Shown here piece after piece: positions 1 through 9,041 of a DNA stretch of 64,000 nucleotides. The first letter of the stretch is position 1. Each line of letters starts with the position of its first letter. The stretch spans positions 1 to 64,000 of the forward strand of contig CANGJB010000012.1 of assembly GCA_947453945.1 (NCBI GenBank). The letters run 5' to 3'. Both the position numbers and the translations under genes were made by a program. The notes beneath the pieces are model-generated. The model made no database searches. It had not been told where the DNA came from and saw only the letters and a program-made list of their open reading frames with translations. The DNA is from Sphingomonadaceae bacterium (GTDB lineage: Bacteria > Pseudomonadota > Alphaproteobacteria > Sphingomonadales > Sphingomonadaceae).

Positions 1-105
1 GAAGAACAGGCGATTGCCGAAGTGGATAAAGTTGCCGCAGAGAGAGGTATTCTCTTGGGTGATATCGCAGTAATTGGTGCGTTTTTCCCTACTGCTCCTG
101 ATTAA
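1..105 (+). CDS. C-terminal end of an unidentified protein (5' end outside window)
   Basis: Frame 1 is open from the first base and ends with TAA at 103-105, giving 34 residues that end in FFPTAPD. Codon choice looks coding (GAA, GCC, GTG, GGT). The 3' end overlaps the end of the convergent metallopeptidase gene by 17 bases. Too little is visible for a family call, and the remainder lies left of the window. Confidence 0.5.
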   Translation, partial: EEQAIAEVDKVAAERGILLGDIAVIGAFFPTAPD

Positions 106-835
106 GGTGCAAAAAGGCACTTTCAAGGCCGTTTTGGTGACATTTCAACCAAGCCTTCGCCTCATAGCACTGGGGCATTATGGCGAACACCAAGTCCCAA
201 AAATCCGGCCCATGCGACCGCACCCGTAGGTGGGCCAGTTCATGTGCCACAACGTATTCCAGCACCTTCCTCGGCGCGAAGATCAGGTGCCAGTTGATCA
301 GCACGTTGCCTTCCGGGCCGCATGATCCCCAGCCGTTGGCAAAGTCAGCGACGCGGATGGAGCGCGGCGTGAGGCCGTGCTTCATGCCGATGGCGGCTGC
401 GATCTCGTTCACGTCGCGCCGCGCGCGCTGTTTGAGCCAGTGCTTCAACTCGCTCGCGACAAGCTGGTCGGGATCGTCGCCTGTCCAGTGCGGCAGATTA
501 ACGATGAAGCCGTTGCGATAGGTCACCGTTGCCCGCTCGGCATCGGTGCGACGGACGGTCAGCGACATGTTGCGGCCCCGGTAGGGTATCTTCGATCCGG
601 TCATGAAGCGGGGCACGGCATGGCGGCTGGCGCTGATCCGCTCCATGTCGCGCATGGTGTTGAACAGCCATTGACGCTTGCGGTCGAGGAAGCCCGCGAT
701 GTCGTCGTCGTTGTCAGTGGTGAGCGCCATCACTTCGACATGGCCGGGCGTGACGGTGATGCGCCGCTCTGCCGCCGTGGCGCTGCGGCGAAGCTCGTAG
801 GCGATCTCGGCCCGGCCAATCTGGATCGTGGGCAT
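89..835 (-). CDS. YgjP/M48-type zinc metallopeptidase (DUF45)
   Basis: A 248-residue protein with the gluzincin signature HELAH at residues 198-202 and a further His at 208 (VRSHGPDFW), the expected zinc ligands and catalytic Glu. The motif GWGSC at about 168-172 is typical of the YgjP/WLM-like domain. It is cytoplasmic, with no signal peptide. Its start abuts the hsdR stop, so it is the last gene of the kinase-hsdM-hsdS-hsdR operon. Genes of this family often sit beside hsdR in type I systems; the role there is unclear, and a protease acting on protein-DNA complexes or on HsdR is only a guess. Family call is firm, function is not. Confidence 0.85.
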   Translation of the reverse strand: MPTIQIGRAEIAYELRRSATAAERRITVTPGHVEVMALTTDNDDDIAGFLDRKRQWLFNTMRDMERISASRHAVPRFMTGSKIPYRGRNMSLTVRRTDAERATVTYRNGFIVNLPHWTGDDPDQLVASELKHWLKQRARRDVNEIAAAIGMKHGLTPRSIRVADFANGWGSCGPEGNVLINWHLIFAPRKVLEYVVAHELAHLRVRSHGPDFWDLVFAIMPQCYEAKAWLKCHQNGLESAFLHLNQEQ

Positions 836-3800
836 CAGGCCCCTGCCCCATAGGCGTGGATGGCGAACTCTTCGACCTTCTCGCGGATGGCCTTTGTCTC
901 GCCGATGCCGTGCTCGGTCAGGATGCGGCGGACCTGCTGGCGCAGGGACCGGAGGTATGCTTCCATGTGGGCGAAGGCGGGCTGGGTCGCGGCGGCGTCG
1001 GCATAGACTGCGCCGATTGCGATAGCGGCGGCCTGCAAGGCGTCATGGGCGGTGTCCGGGACGAAGGCTTCCATGATGCGCAGGATCGAGAAGGCGTTCT
1101 CGTCCATGCCAAGCTCGGCGTGCGCGCCCTGCTCGGCCTGAATGTCGCCGGTCAGGCCCTCGAAGTCTGCCAAGCCATCAGCGGCGGCGACCTGCCCTTG
1201 TTCGAAGCGCCGGATGATCTCCAGCACCCGTTCGGAGAAGCGGCCATACTGCGCCGGGTTCTTGTCCACCAGTTCGCGGGTGACGCGGCGAAGCTCGGCG
1301 GATTTGCGCACGAACGCCTCCTGCAACTCGGCCTCGGATTTGTCGTCGGTGGCAAAGTCGTCGGTGAAGTTCGGGTCGGTGATGTTGCGCAGCCGGATTG
1401 TCGTGGACAGGCCGGTGACGTGGACGTGCTCTTCCAGCATGTCCCTGATCTTGCCGCTGTAGCTGCGGTGGTCGAGGCTTTCGTCCTTGGCTATCGCCTG
1501 CGTGGCCAGCCGCAGGAACGCCGCAGCCCATTTCACCTCGGCGGTGAAGTCCAGGATGGCCGGATCGGGCGACAGGTCGGCATAGACCTTGATAAAGGTC
1601 CGGGTCAGGCGCTGGAGGTCGAACCACTCATCTTCACGGCCATCTGCCGCGATTGCAGCGGCCTTATAGGCTGCGGCCTTCTCGTCCATGCCCTCCAGCC
1701 CCATTGCCCGCTTCTGCGCCCGGTAGCGGGCGTGGGCCTCCTTGAGGTCATTGCGCAGCACGGCGATGTCGCGCAGCGCGTTCTCCACGTCATCGGCGCG
1801 GTAGGACTTGAGCGCCTCGTCCAGATGGTTGGTGACGCCGATGTAATCGACGATCCGGCCATTCGGCTTGGCGATCTCGCCGCCGCTGGGCAGCTTGATC
1901 GAACAGGTGCGGTTGGTCCGGGCGATGGCTTGGAGCAGGTTGTGCTCCTTGAGCGGCTTATCGAGATACATCACATGCTCGATGGGCGCATCGAACCCGG
2001 TCAGCAGCTTGTCGCAGACGATCAGGAAGCTCGGCTCCTGCCCATATGCCTTGAACCGCTTCTTGGCGTCCTTCTCACCATCCGCGTCGAGATAGAACGC
2101 CTCCAGCCCGTCGCGCAGGGCCTGCACATCGGCGTTCTCGCTGGGCTTGTTGTCCTCTTGGCTCTTTGAGAACACGCAGGCGATCATCGCGTCGGCCTGC
2201 GCCGCTGCCGCCTCGGCATCCAAGCCGCCCTTCACCAGATCGGCGGCGATCACGCCGGACAGGGCGGCGCGGTAGAGCACGATGGCCTCGCGATCCACGA
2301 CCACGATCTGCGCCTTGAAGCCGTCCGGCTGGCACACCTGCTTGAAGTGCTCCCAAATGTCGTAGGCGATCAGCCGGATGCGCTCGGGGTGTTTGGCGAT
2401 GGTCGCCAGCGTCAGGCCCTTGCGTTTCAGTTCCTCGCGCTTGTCGTCCGGCAGATCGACAAACCAGCGGTCGAACAGGATGTCGATCTCGGCCTCGTTG
2501 ATCGACCAGTCGGCCTTGCGGCCTTCATAGAGGATCGGCACGGTCGCGCCGTCGCGCACGGCGTCGTCGATGCCATACTTGTCGAGGTAGCCCTCGCCCG
2601 CGACGCTAAACCGGGCATAGGTGTCCTTATCGGTCGATTTGATCGGCGTGCCGGTGAAGCCGTAGAAATGGGCATCGGGCAGCGTCGCTTGCAGGAACGC
2701 GCCCAAGTCCTTTTCCTGCGTCCGGTGGCACTCGTCCACCAGCACGATCCAGCCCGCCGAGTTGGGGATCGGCACTTTCGATCCGGCGAACTTGAAGATT
2801 GTGGACAGCAGTATCTGGCCATTGCCGCCCCGGTTCACCGCATCGCGCAGCGCCGCAACTGAACCGCATTGCGCCGGGTTGGGCAAACCGCAGGCGACGA
2901 ATGTCTTGCTGATCTGGTCGTCGAGGTCGATCCGGTCGGTCAGCACAAGGATGTTGGGGTTGGCGAGCGTCGGCGCGTCGAGCGTCAGGTGGGTTTTCAG
3001 CTTGAGCGCAAGGAACACCATGGTCAGGCTCTTGCCGCTGCCCTGCGTGTGCCAGATCAGGCCCTTGCGATGCTGCCCTCCCGCAACGCGCTCAACAGCC
3101 TTGTTGACGGCGCGAAACTGCTGGTAGCGGCAGACCTTCTTGATCTTGCGGCCCGTTTCCGGGTCGATCTCGAACACGATGAAATGCGCCAGCATGTCCA
3201 GCAAGCGCGACGGCTCGCACAGGCACCACAGGTCTTTCGCCAGATCATCCGGGAAGTCAGCGCGGGTGCGAGGCCATGCGTCGGGCCACGGCGCATAGAA
3301 CTGCGATGGCGAGCCGGTCGCGCCATATTCGGTGCGCATCCCATCGGTCAGGATGTTGAAGGCGTTGGGGTAGAACAGGCGCGGGATGTCGCGTTCATAC
3401 TGCTTGATCTGCTCGAACGCCTCGTCGCCGGTCGCGGTGCCCTTGAGCGGCGACTTGGCCTCGATCACCACCAGCGGGATGCCGTTCACAAACAGCACGA
3501 TGTCGGGGATGCGCGGGCGCTGGGCGGCGACGCGTAACTGGCGCACGACATGGAACGTATTGTTGCCGGGCGTCTTGAAGTCGATCAGGGCAATGGGCCG
3601 GTCGCGGTTCTCGCCGGACAGGCGGCGCGAATAGCCGCCGCGCAACTTGCGCTGCCATTCCTCGTTGTCGGACAGGGTGGCAAGGTCGTTATAGACCGCC
3701 TCGGCATCGCCCGCGCCAATGCCGTTGAGCGCCTGCAACGCCGCGATCAGCACTGGCTTGAGGATCACGCGGTTTTCTTCCACCCGCATCGCCAGCGCCG

Positions 3801-3879
3801 CCTCGGGCGCGAGCGGCTGGTATCCCAGCGCCGCCAGCACTTCCATCGCGGGCTTTTCGGCGAGGCGATACTCGCTCAC
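835..3879 (-). CDS. hsdR: Type I restriction enzyme, R subunit (HsdR)
   Basis: A 1014-residue motor and nuclease subunit. The N-terminal PD-(D/E)xK nuclease shows D126 and E140-A-K142 (PDIVLF ... VVIEAKSP). The SF2 translocase follows: Walker A HTQGSGKS at 277-284, DECH at 382-385, the GFTGTP motif at about 407-412, and a motif-VI-like ARTNR further on. The C-terminal third is helical and likely contacts HsdM. Length matches the family. The start overlaps the hsdS stop by four bases (ATGA), so translation is probably coupled. It cleaves DNA after ATP-driven translocation from unmethylated sites, in complex with HsdM and HsdS. All key motifs are present, so it looks functional. Confidence 0.95.
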   Translation of the reverse strand: MSEYRLAEKPAMEVLAALGYQPLAPEAALAMRVEENRVILKPVLIAALQALNGIGAGDAEAVYNDLATLSDNEEWQRKLRGGYSRRLSGENRDRPIALIDFKTPGNNTFHVVRQLRVAAQRPRIPDIVLFVNGIPLVVIEAKSPLKGTATGDEAFEQIKQYERDIPRLFYPNAFNILTDGMRTEYGATGSPSQFYAPWPDAWPRTRADFPDDLAKDLWCLCEPSRLLDMLAHFIVFEIDPETGRKIKKVCRYQQFRAVNKAVERVAGGQHRKGLIWHTQGSGKSLTMVFLALKLKTHLTLDAPTLANPNILVLTDRIDLDDQISKTFVACGLPNPAQCGSVAALRDAVNRGGNGQILLSTIFKFAGSKVPIPNSAGWIVLVDECHRTQEKDLGAFLQATLPDAHFYGFTGTPIKSTDKDTYARFSVAGEGYLDKYGIDDAVRDGATVPILYEGRKADWSINEAEIDILFDRWFVDLPDDKREELKRKGLTLATIAKHPERIRLIAYDIWEHFKQVCQPDGFKAQIVVVDREAIVLYRAALSGVIAADLVKGGLDAEAAAAQADAMIACVFSKSQEDNKPSENADVQALRDGLEAFYLDADGEKDAKKRFKAYGQEPSFLIVCDKLLTGFDAPIEHVMYLDKPLKEHNLLQAIARTNRTCSIKLPSGGEIAKPNGRIVDYIGVTNHLDEALKSYRADDVENALRDIAVLRNDLKEAHARYRAQKRAMGLEGMDEKAAAYKAAAIAADGREDEWFDLQRLTRTFIKVYADLSPDPAILDFTAEVKWAAAFLRLATQAIAKDESLDHRSYSGKIRDMLEEHVHVTGLSTTIRLRNITDPNFTDDFATDDKSEAELQEAFVRKSAELRRVTRELVDKNPAQYGRFSERVLEIIRRFEQGQVAAADGLADFEGLTGDIQAEQGAHAELGMDENAFSILRIMEAFVPDTAHDALQAAAIAIGAVYADAAATQPAFAHMEAYLRSLRQQVRRILTEHGIGETKAIREKVEEFAIHAYGAGA

Positions 3880-5078
3880 GCGGGCACCCTGACATGGCCA
3901 GAGAGAAGGTCGTTGGAGAGCGCGGCCTTCAAGAGGTTCGCTTGATCCCGTTCGGCTTCAAGCGCGGCGATTTGCCGATTGAACGACAACAACACCGCCT
4001 CAATCTCGCGCACTTCGGCTGGCGACGGCAACGGGACCAACAGGTCACGCAACGTGCCCGAACTGATGGCGCTCATGATGCCGCCCTGCGCCGACCCTTG
4101 CAGTTGTTCCAGCACGGGCGGCGAATGGTTGATCTGCCATGCCAGCAATGCCGGGGAGTAGCGGTCTTCGTCGAGAGTGAGCGTCCAGACGTGCTTCGAC
4201 GAAATGGCAGTGCCCACGCCGGGCGGCACAACGCAGCAGCGCCCAACCGTGCCCATGATCGTGACCATCACGTCGCCGGGATAGACGGTGTAGCGCGCAA
4301 GCTCCCGGTATTTCTCTTCGGAGACGAACCGCCGAAAGATCGGCACGAACCGTTCGACGTGCACGTTGTCGATGCCCAAGAATGGGATGCCCTCGGGTTG
4401 CAGTTCGGACTTGAGCAATGCGCTGCCGAATGGGCCGCTACGCATCGGATACCGTGTGTCCGCAAGCAGTGTTTCGAGCCTAACTTCGTCGAAGCCGCCC
4501 GATAGGACGGTATCCATCGTGCCTTGCTTCGCAGCCTTGACGCCGTCGAGCAGAGCGGCCTTCGCCGCAATCGCTTCATCCACCGACCGCAGCACCTCGG
4601 CTATCCGCCGCTGCTCATCGAGAGGCGGGAGAGGAAGCAGGAACGACAGGAGCAAATCCTTGCGGATGCCCTTTACGGTCGTGCCTGTGGCGACGGCGGC
4701 GAAGGCGGCCTTCTTGGATCGTAGCCAGTGGTACAGGTAATCGGGATCAAGCCCCTTGGTCGGTGTCAATGCCATCAGGTCTTGGTTGATCGCCACGTCT
4801 ATCGGATAGCGTGTCACCGCACCTACACCCATACGGGCGGCGAAAATGTTGGTGCCCGCAGCGACAACACGCGATGTCGAGTTGGCCAGCCCAGCGGCGG
4901 TTATCGTTTCTTCCGGGATCGAGCCGTTGCCTTTCACAATGTCCTTCACGCTGGCCCACGGGATGTCCCCGTTCCAATATCCTTCGACATCGCGAGGTGG
5001 CGTGCCTCCGCCTTCTGCCCGTGCCAGCACTTTGCCAAGCGTTGCTGCTTGCCAGCCCTGCGGCACGTCAATCGACAT
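3876..5078 (-). CDS. hsdS: Type I restriction-modification specificity subunit (HsdS)
   Basis: A 400-residue protein with the two-TRD layout of HsdS. The first target domain starts at the N-terminus (DVPQGWQAATLGKV) and ends in a conserved helical spacer (LPPLDEQRRIAEVLRSVDEAI, split across about 165-185). A second TRD and a second spacer follow (IEAVLLSFNRQIAALEAE). I chose the ATG at 5078 because the codons upstream run into hsdM and the family begins at this point; this gives an 11-base overlap with hsdM. It sets the methylation and cleavage sequence. The recognition site cannot be read from sequence alone. Confidence 0.93.
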   Translation of the reverse strand: MSIDVPQGWQAATLGKVLARAEGGGTPPRDVEGYWNGDIPWASVKDIVKGNGSIPEETITAAGLANSTSRVVAAGTNIFAARMGVGAVTRYPIDVAINQDLMALTPTKGLDPDYLYHWLRSKKAAFAAVATGTTVKGIRKDLLLSFLLPLPPLDEQRRIAEVLRSVDEAIAAKAALLDGVKAAKQGTMDTVLSGGFDEVRLETLLADTRYPMRSGPFGSALLKSELQPEGIPFLGIDNVHVERFVPIFRRFVSEEKYRELARYTVYPGDVMVTIMGTVGRCCVVPPGVGTAISSKHVWTLTLDEDRYSPALLAWQINHSPPVLEQLQGSAQGGIMSAISSGTLRDLLVPLPSPAEVREIEAVLLSFNRQIAALEAERDQANLLKAALSNDLLSGHVRVPA

Positions 5079-6567
5079 AGCCAAGCCTCTGGAGATGGCC
5101 AAACATGACGGCCTCGGCATCATTGCGCCGGGCGATCAGGTCTTGCAGCTTGGCCACCTCCGCCGCGACATCGACCGCCTCGGCATCCGCGCCGGTCTGG
5201 ACATAGCGGCTGATGTTGAGGTTGTGGCCGTTGGCGGCGATCTCGGCCACCGGCACTACACGGGCCAGCTTGTCGATGTCGGCGAAGCCATGCACCGCCT
5301 CGGCCAACGCCTTCACATGATCGTCGGTCAGGAAGTTCTGCGCCTTGCCGGGCTGATAGGTGGCATCGCCATTGACGATCAGCACCTTGCCGCGCCGGTC
5401 GGCTGGCTTTTTCTTCCGGCAGATCAGCAGGGCGGCAGGGATGCCCGCTCCGTAAAACAGATTGGGCGCAAGGCCGACAACCGCCTCGATCACGTCTGCG
5501 GCCAGCATGGCCTCCCTGATGCGCCCCTCGGCCCCGCCACGGAACAACACGCCATGCGGCACCACCACCGCCAGCATGCCGTCATCCTTGAGGCTGGCGA
5601 GCATGTGCTGGACGAAGGCAAGATCGCCGTAGCCCTTGGGCGGGCAGCCATAATCATCACGCCCGAACGGGTCGCCGTTCTGCCAAACCTCGTAGCCCCA
5701 CACCTTTTCCGAGAACGGCGGGTTGGCCAGCACCCGGTCATAGGCCCCGATGCCTTCGACAAACTCGCGGGCCTTGGGATCATACCGCTTGGGCGACAGG
5801 ATCGTGTCGCCTTTGGCGATGAAGGCGTCGTCCACGTCGTGCAGGAACAAGTTGATCTCGGCGATGCCCCATGTGGCGAAGTTCTTCTCCTGCCCATAGA
5901 GCGACAGGCTGCGGGCATCCTCGCCGCGATCCTTGAGATACTGCACCGCCTCCAGCAACATGCCCGCCGATCCGCACGTTGGATCGTAAACCGACATGCC
6001 GGGGCGCGGGTCGATGATCTCGACCATCAGCCGGACGATGGATCGGGGCGTATAAAACTCGCCGCCCTTCTTGCCCGCACCCTCCGCGAACATCTTGATC
6101 AGGTAGAGGTAGGCGTCGCCAAGCATGTCGGCTGGCGCGTCGGCGTTGCGCAGGCGGTGCTTCTCGAAATGGGCGAGCAGCTTTTCCAGCAAGGCGTCGG
6201 AGAAGCGATCCTGATTGGCAAAGTCCACCGAGTTGAAAACGCCGCGCAGCCGCAGGTTGGCATCTTCGATGGCCGCCAGTGCGTTGTTCAGCCGCTGGCC
6301 GATCTGCGTGGACTGCTGGCGCATGGCATCCCAGCGGTGCTCGGTTGGGATGTGGAAGCGGTGCTCATCGGGGTCAGCCGCTTCCTCGCGGTCACCCGTC
6401 TCGGCAAGCAGCTTCTCGTATTCCTCGTCCCACACGTCGCACAGGCGTTTGTAGAACAGCAGGCCGAAGATGTACTGCTTGTAATCCCCGGCATCGACCG
6501 TGCCGCGAAGGATGTCAGCCGCGCCCCACAGGTGGCGTTCGAGTTCTTGTTGGGTCAGTTTGGGCAT
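5068..6567 (-). CDS. hsdM: Type I restriction-modification adenine methyltransferase (HsdM)
   Basis: A 499-residue N6-adenine methyltransferase. The N-terminal helical HsdM_N region runs to about residue 150. The SAM-binding motif DPTCGSAGM and the catalytic NPPF motif follow in the expected order for a gamma-class enzyme. Its C-terminus overlaps the hsdS start, as expected for an operon encoding one complex. It uses S-adenosylmethionine to methylate the two half-sites chosen by HsdS. The upstream gene, 43 bases away on the same strand, encodes a protein-kinase-like protein, which is not a standard Hsd component. Confidence 0.96.
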   Translation of the reverse strand: MPKLTQQELERHLWGAADILRGTVDAGDYKQYIFGLLFYKRLCDVWDEEYEKLLAETGDREEAADPDEHRFHIPTEHRWDAMRQQSTQIGQRLNNALAAIEDANLRLRGVFNSVDFANQDRFSDALLEKLLAHFEKHRLRNADAPADMLGDAYLYLIKMFAEGAGKKGGEFYTPRSIVRLMVEIIDPRPGMSVYDPTCGSAGMLLEAVQYLKDRGEDARSLSLYGQEKNFATWGIAEINLFLHDVDDAFIAKGDTILSPKRYDPKAREFVEGIGAYDRVLANPPFSEKVWGYEVWQNGDPFGRDDYGCPPKGYGDLAFVQHMLASLKDDGMLAVVVPHGVLFRGGAEGRIREAMLAADVIEAVVGLAPNLFYGAGIPAALLICRKKKPADRRGKVLIVNGDATYQPGKAQNFLTDDHVKALAEAVHGFADIDKLARVVPVAEIAANGHNLNISRYVQTGADAEAVDVAAEVAKLQDLIARRNDAEAVMFGHLQRLGYVD

Positions 6568-6610
6568 GGTGATCTGGTACTCTTGGCTATGGCTGTAAGG
6601 GACGCGACGA

Positions 6611-7768
6611 TCATCCCAGTTCGCTTACCGGCCACTCTGGAGCGCCCGCTAGAATTTTCCTAGCCTCATCCGGGAAGCGTCCAGAGGCACCAGAGCCTGT
6701 CTCACCTGATTGCTCCAGCCAGTCGACGGTCACACTGATTTGCTCAGCTGCTTTCGGGTCTTGTCGTGCCATCGCCGTGGCAAATGCTCCAGCCATCTCC
6801 GCCGCTGCGGGACGGTTGCGATGGTCCGGGTCTAGTGCTGCGCTAAGAACCGCTGCAAGCGCGCGGTCCTCGATTGCAGGGAGAGGCTTCTCGCTTGCAG
6901 GCTTTCTTGCAAACTTCTTCCATTTTTCCTCACTGCTGAAGCCACTCGTGAAGCCGTTCACGTAATTCGAGCAGTGCAGTCCCTTCGGATCGGCGCTAGG
7001 TATCGGATGAAAACCACATGTCAGCAATTCGTGGGCAATGACGGCCAAGCTGTAAATGTCGTAGCGATTGTCCGGAGCGATCTCCTGACCAGCGTCAGCA
7101 TAGTGCTCTGCGGGGAGATATGGCCTGAAGCCCCGTAGCCTTCTGCCAATCAACCGGTTCATCAGTTCAAAGTCGTTGATGCGCGGAATAACGAGTGCCG
7201 GGAAGTCGCCATCGAGCTGAAAGTGCTTGCTCGCAAAGTCGATAAGGATGTTTTCTGGCTTGAGGTCCTGATGAATGAGGACACCTTTCAATTGCGCAGC
7301 GACCAGTCCTCGCGCGATCATATGGAGTGCGGCCAGCCGGACGAACATGTCGCCAGCGCTGGTACTCGCATTGATTAGCTGGCGTAGGTCTCCGTGGCGC
7401 TTACGGAAAATCAAGATGGGCACATCGTAGGCCAATTGCGCGTACTGGGCTGCATTCACGAATGCACAGTTTCCGATGCGACTGAGGGCACCCATCTCAC
7501 CAAGAATGGCAAAACAGCCCGCGTCAAAAGCGTCTCGCCCATCCCGTGTTTGATCCCCTAGCCGTCGAAATGGCGGCGTTTTTACGACGAGTGTGTTATC
7601 ACCCATGCGCTCGGACACGATGTCATAGACTTCAGCATGGTCGCTGGAGCCAAGAAGCCGTAGCTCTACTGCGCCGAGCCCGAGCTTGACCTCAATCTGG
7701 CTGCACACCAGCTTCAGCCTGAAATCGGGATCGTCGATTTGTCGTAACAGTGAGCCGAAGATCGTCAT
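6611..7768 (-). CDS. Hanks-type Ser/Thr protein kinase-like protein, first gene of the hsd operon
   Basis: A 385-residue soluble protein with a recognisable eukaryotic-like kinase core. K63 in LVVKTP is the likely ATP lysine. The catalytic loop reads HQDLKPEN at 166-173 (Asp168, Asn173). The magnesium loop reads DFE at 199-201 instead of DFG, and the P-loop (LLGSSDHAEVY) lacks the usual glycines. PDNRYDIYSLAVIAHELL matches the subdomain IX helix. It has no membrane segment or sensor domain. It lies 43 bases upstream of hsdM on the same strand, with nothing else upstream on that strand, so it probably leads the operon and may act on the restriction system. Substrate unknown. Confidence 0.8.
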   Translation of the reverse strand: MTIFGSLLRQIDDPDFRLKLVCSQIEVKLGLGAVELRLLGSSDHAEVYDIVSERMGDNTLVVKTPPFRRLGDQTRDGRDAFDAGCFAILGEMGALSRIGNCAFVNAAQYAQLAYDVPILIFRKRHGDLRQLINASTSAGDMFVRLAALHMIARGLVAAQLKGVLIHQDLKPENILIDFASKHFQLDGDFPALVIPRINDFELMNRLIGRRLRGFRPYLPAEHYADAGQEIAPDNRYDIYSLAVIAHELLTCGFHPIPSADPKGLHCSNYVNGFTSGFSSEEKWKKFARKPASEKPLPAIEDRALAAVLSAALDPDHRNRPAAAEMAGAFATAMARQDPKAAEQISVTVDWLEQSGETGSGASGRFPDEARKILAGAPEWPVSELG

Positions 7769-7992
7769 GCCGTCGCCCTGATGGTAGATCCCGTTATGAC
7801 ATCCGCCTCAGCGTCATCAAGCATCCTGTCTCCGGGGAGGACGCAATCTACCCTAACAAAGGGTGTGCGCTGTCCTCGCTCGCGGCTGGGCCTCATTGCG
7901 TCAGCCAGCCAACTACAATGCTGCACTCCGCAACGAGTTCAGGATGTGGCTGCCTTGACCGACAAAGTGGGAAATAATTGACATATCTGTCA

Positions 7993-8153
7993 GTAGCGCG
8001 TTTCCGAGGTAGCGCGTTACCCTCGATGGGGCACTGCCCGAGAGGGACCCGCGAAGTCAGTGGTGGCCGCTCCACGCACTCGCTAAAAATTTTGCGTACC
8101 AAACGGGTTTGCGTATTACCGCTAGAGAGCCCTCGGGGGTCGCGCGTTACCCT
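7993..8153. repeat. Dispersed GCGCGTTACC-like short repeats in a 428-bp non-coding stretch (7769-8196)
   Basis: GTAGCGCGTTTCC (7993-8005) and GTAGCGCGTTACC (8009-8021) lie 16 bases apart. A degenerate TTGCGTATTACC copy ends at 8120, and GTCGCGCGTTACCCT lies at 8139-8153. The surrounding stretch between the kinase gene and the lipoprotein unit has no convincing gene. It should hold the promoter of the minus-strand kinase-hsd operon. The repeats could be operators or iterons; their role is not known. Confidence 0.45.
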
Positions 8154-8196
8154 TGCAAGGGTGGGCTGAAAAGGAACCTATCGGGGGGTGGGGGCC

Positions 8197-8286
8197 ATGA
8201 GTGAGCAAGGTGCAAATGCAGATGTGTCCCAAGGCGGACATCTGCCTTTTGAAAACGCACATTTCGATCAGGACAGTAGGTTATGA
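8197..8286 (+). CDS. Possible 29-residue leader ORF coupled to the lipoprotein gene
   Basis: ATG at 8197, preceded by a G-rich tract (GGTGGGGG), opens a 29-codon frame that stops at TGA 8284-8286. This overlaps the ATG of the next gene at 8283 as ATGA, the usual arrangement for coupled translation. Inside it lies an inverted repeat, GCAGATGT (8218-8225) and ACATCTGC (8238-8245), followed by CTTTT. Leader peptide plus internal hairpin resembles an attenuation layout. No family recognised; it could be chance. Confidence 0.35.
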   Translation: MSEQGANADVSQGGHLPFENAHFDQDSRL

Positions 8287-8969
8287 AACGAATGCTTCTT
8301 CCCGTACTGCTACTAATGAATGGTTGCGATAGCCCGGAGATCAGGCGCCAAAAGGCATTGCAAGATGCGATGAAAGAAAATGAAAAGTGCATCAACCTGC
8401 GGCAGGCTGACATTGCGAATGTACTAAGCCCGGCAGACCAAGCAAAAATGGAAGATGTTTGTGGAACGGCTAGCCGCATGATTGCTGATGCTGTGGGGGG
8501 CGATGGGGCGGCCCCAACCGCAACAGCAACGCCAACTCGTCCGGCGACTTGGAGATATCTTGAGGAGGCTGACAAAATCAGGGGCGGGAAAAGACAGATG
8601 GCACTGATCGACAGTGACGAAAAATTATCTTTCAATTCGCCATATGGCGGAGGGTCTACTGCAACTCTCGGTGTTAGAAAAACCCCTGCATATGGCAGCG
8701 ATGTAACTATTAGCGTTGACCGTGGTCAATTTAAATGCAGTTCATTTAATAATGATCAAGTATCAGTCAGATTTGACGATAGGCCTATTGAAAAATATAT
8801 TTGTCACGAGCCATCTGATGGAAGATTGGATGTAATATTTTTAACGCCATTCAGTAAATTTTTGAGAAATATTAAATTATCTAAAAAAGTAATTATTGAA
8901 GTTGAGTTTTTTCAAAATGGCGTAAGGCAAATAGAATTTAATTCTTCGAACTTAAAATGGGATAACTAG
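8283..8969 (+). CDS. Hypothetical lipoprotein, AT-rich C-terminal part
   Basis: A 228-residue protein. The N-terminus MKRMLLPVLLLMNGC is a short lipoprotein signal with Cys15 as the likely lipidated residue; Asn at -2 is slightly unusual. A hydrophilic helical region follows, then a Thr/Pro/Ala-rich linker around residue 80, then a probable beta-rich domain. From about base 8700 the gene becomes clearly AT-rich (runs such as AATATTAAATTATC), unlike its surroundings, which suggests recent acquisition. It may be coupled to the short ORF overlapping its start. It sits on the plus strand between two minus-strand island operons. No family recognised. Confidence 0.65.
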   Translation: MKRMLLPVLLLMNGCDSPEIRRQKALQDAMKENEKCINLRQADIANVLSPADQAKMEDVCGTASRMIADAVGGDGAAPTATATPTRPATWRYLEEADKIRGGKRQMALIDSDEKLSFNSPYGGGSTATLGVRKTPAYGSDVTISVDRGQFKCSSFNNDQVSVRFDDRPIEKYICHEPSDGRLDVIFLTPFSKFLRNIKLSKKVIIEVEFFQNGVRQIEFNSSNLKWDN

Positions 8970-9041
8970 AGAAAAAGGCAATGATTTGTTTTGCGCAAGG
9001 CGATGTGCAATAATGAAATTTCTCTTTAATTAAATCAGCAA

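Noticed and set aside
4846..6663. 605-codon plus-strand frame opposite hsdM
   Set aside because: Antisense to a certain methyltransferase gene; no recognisable protein features.
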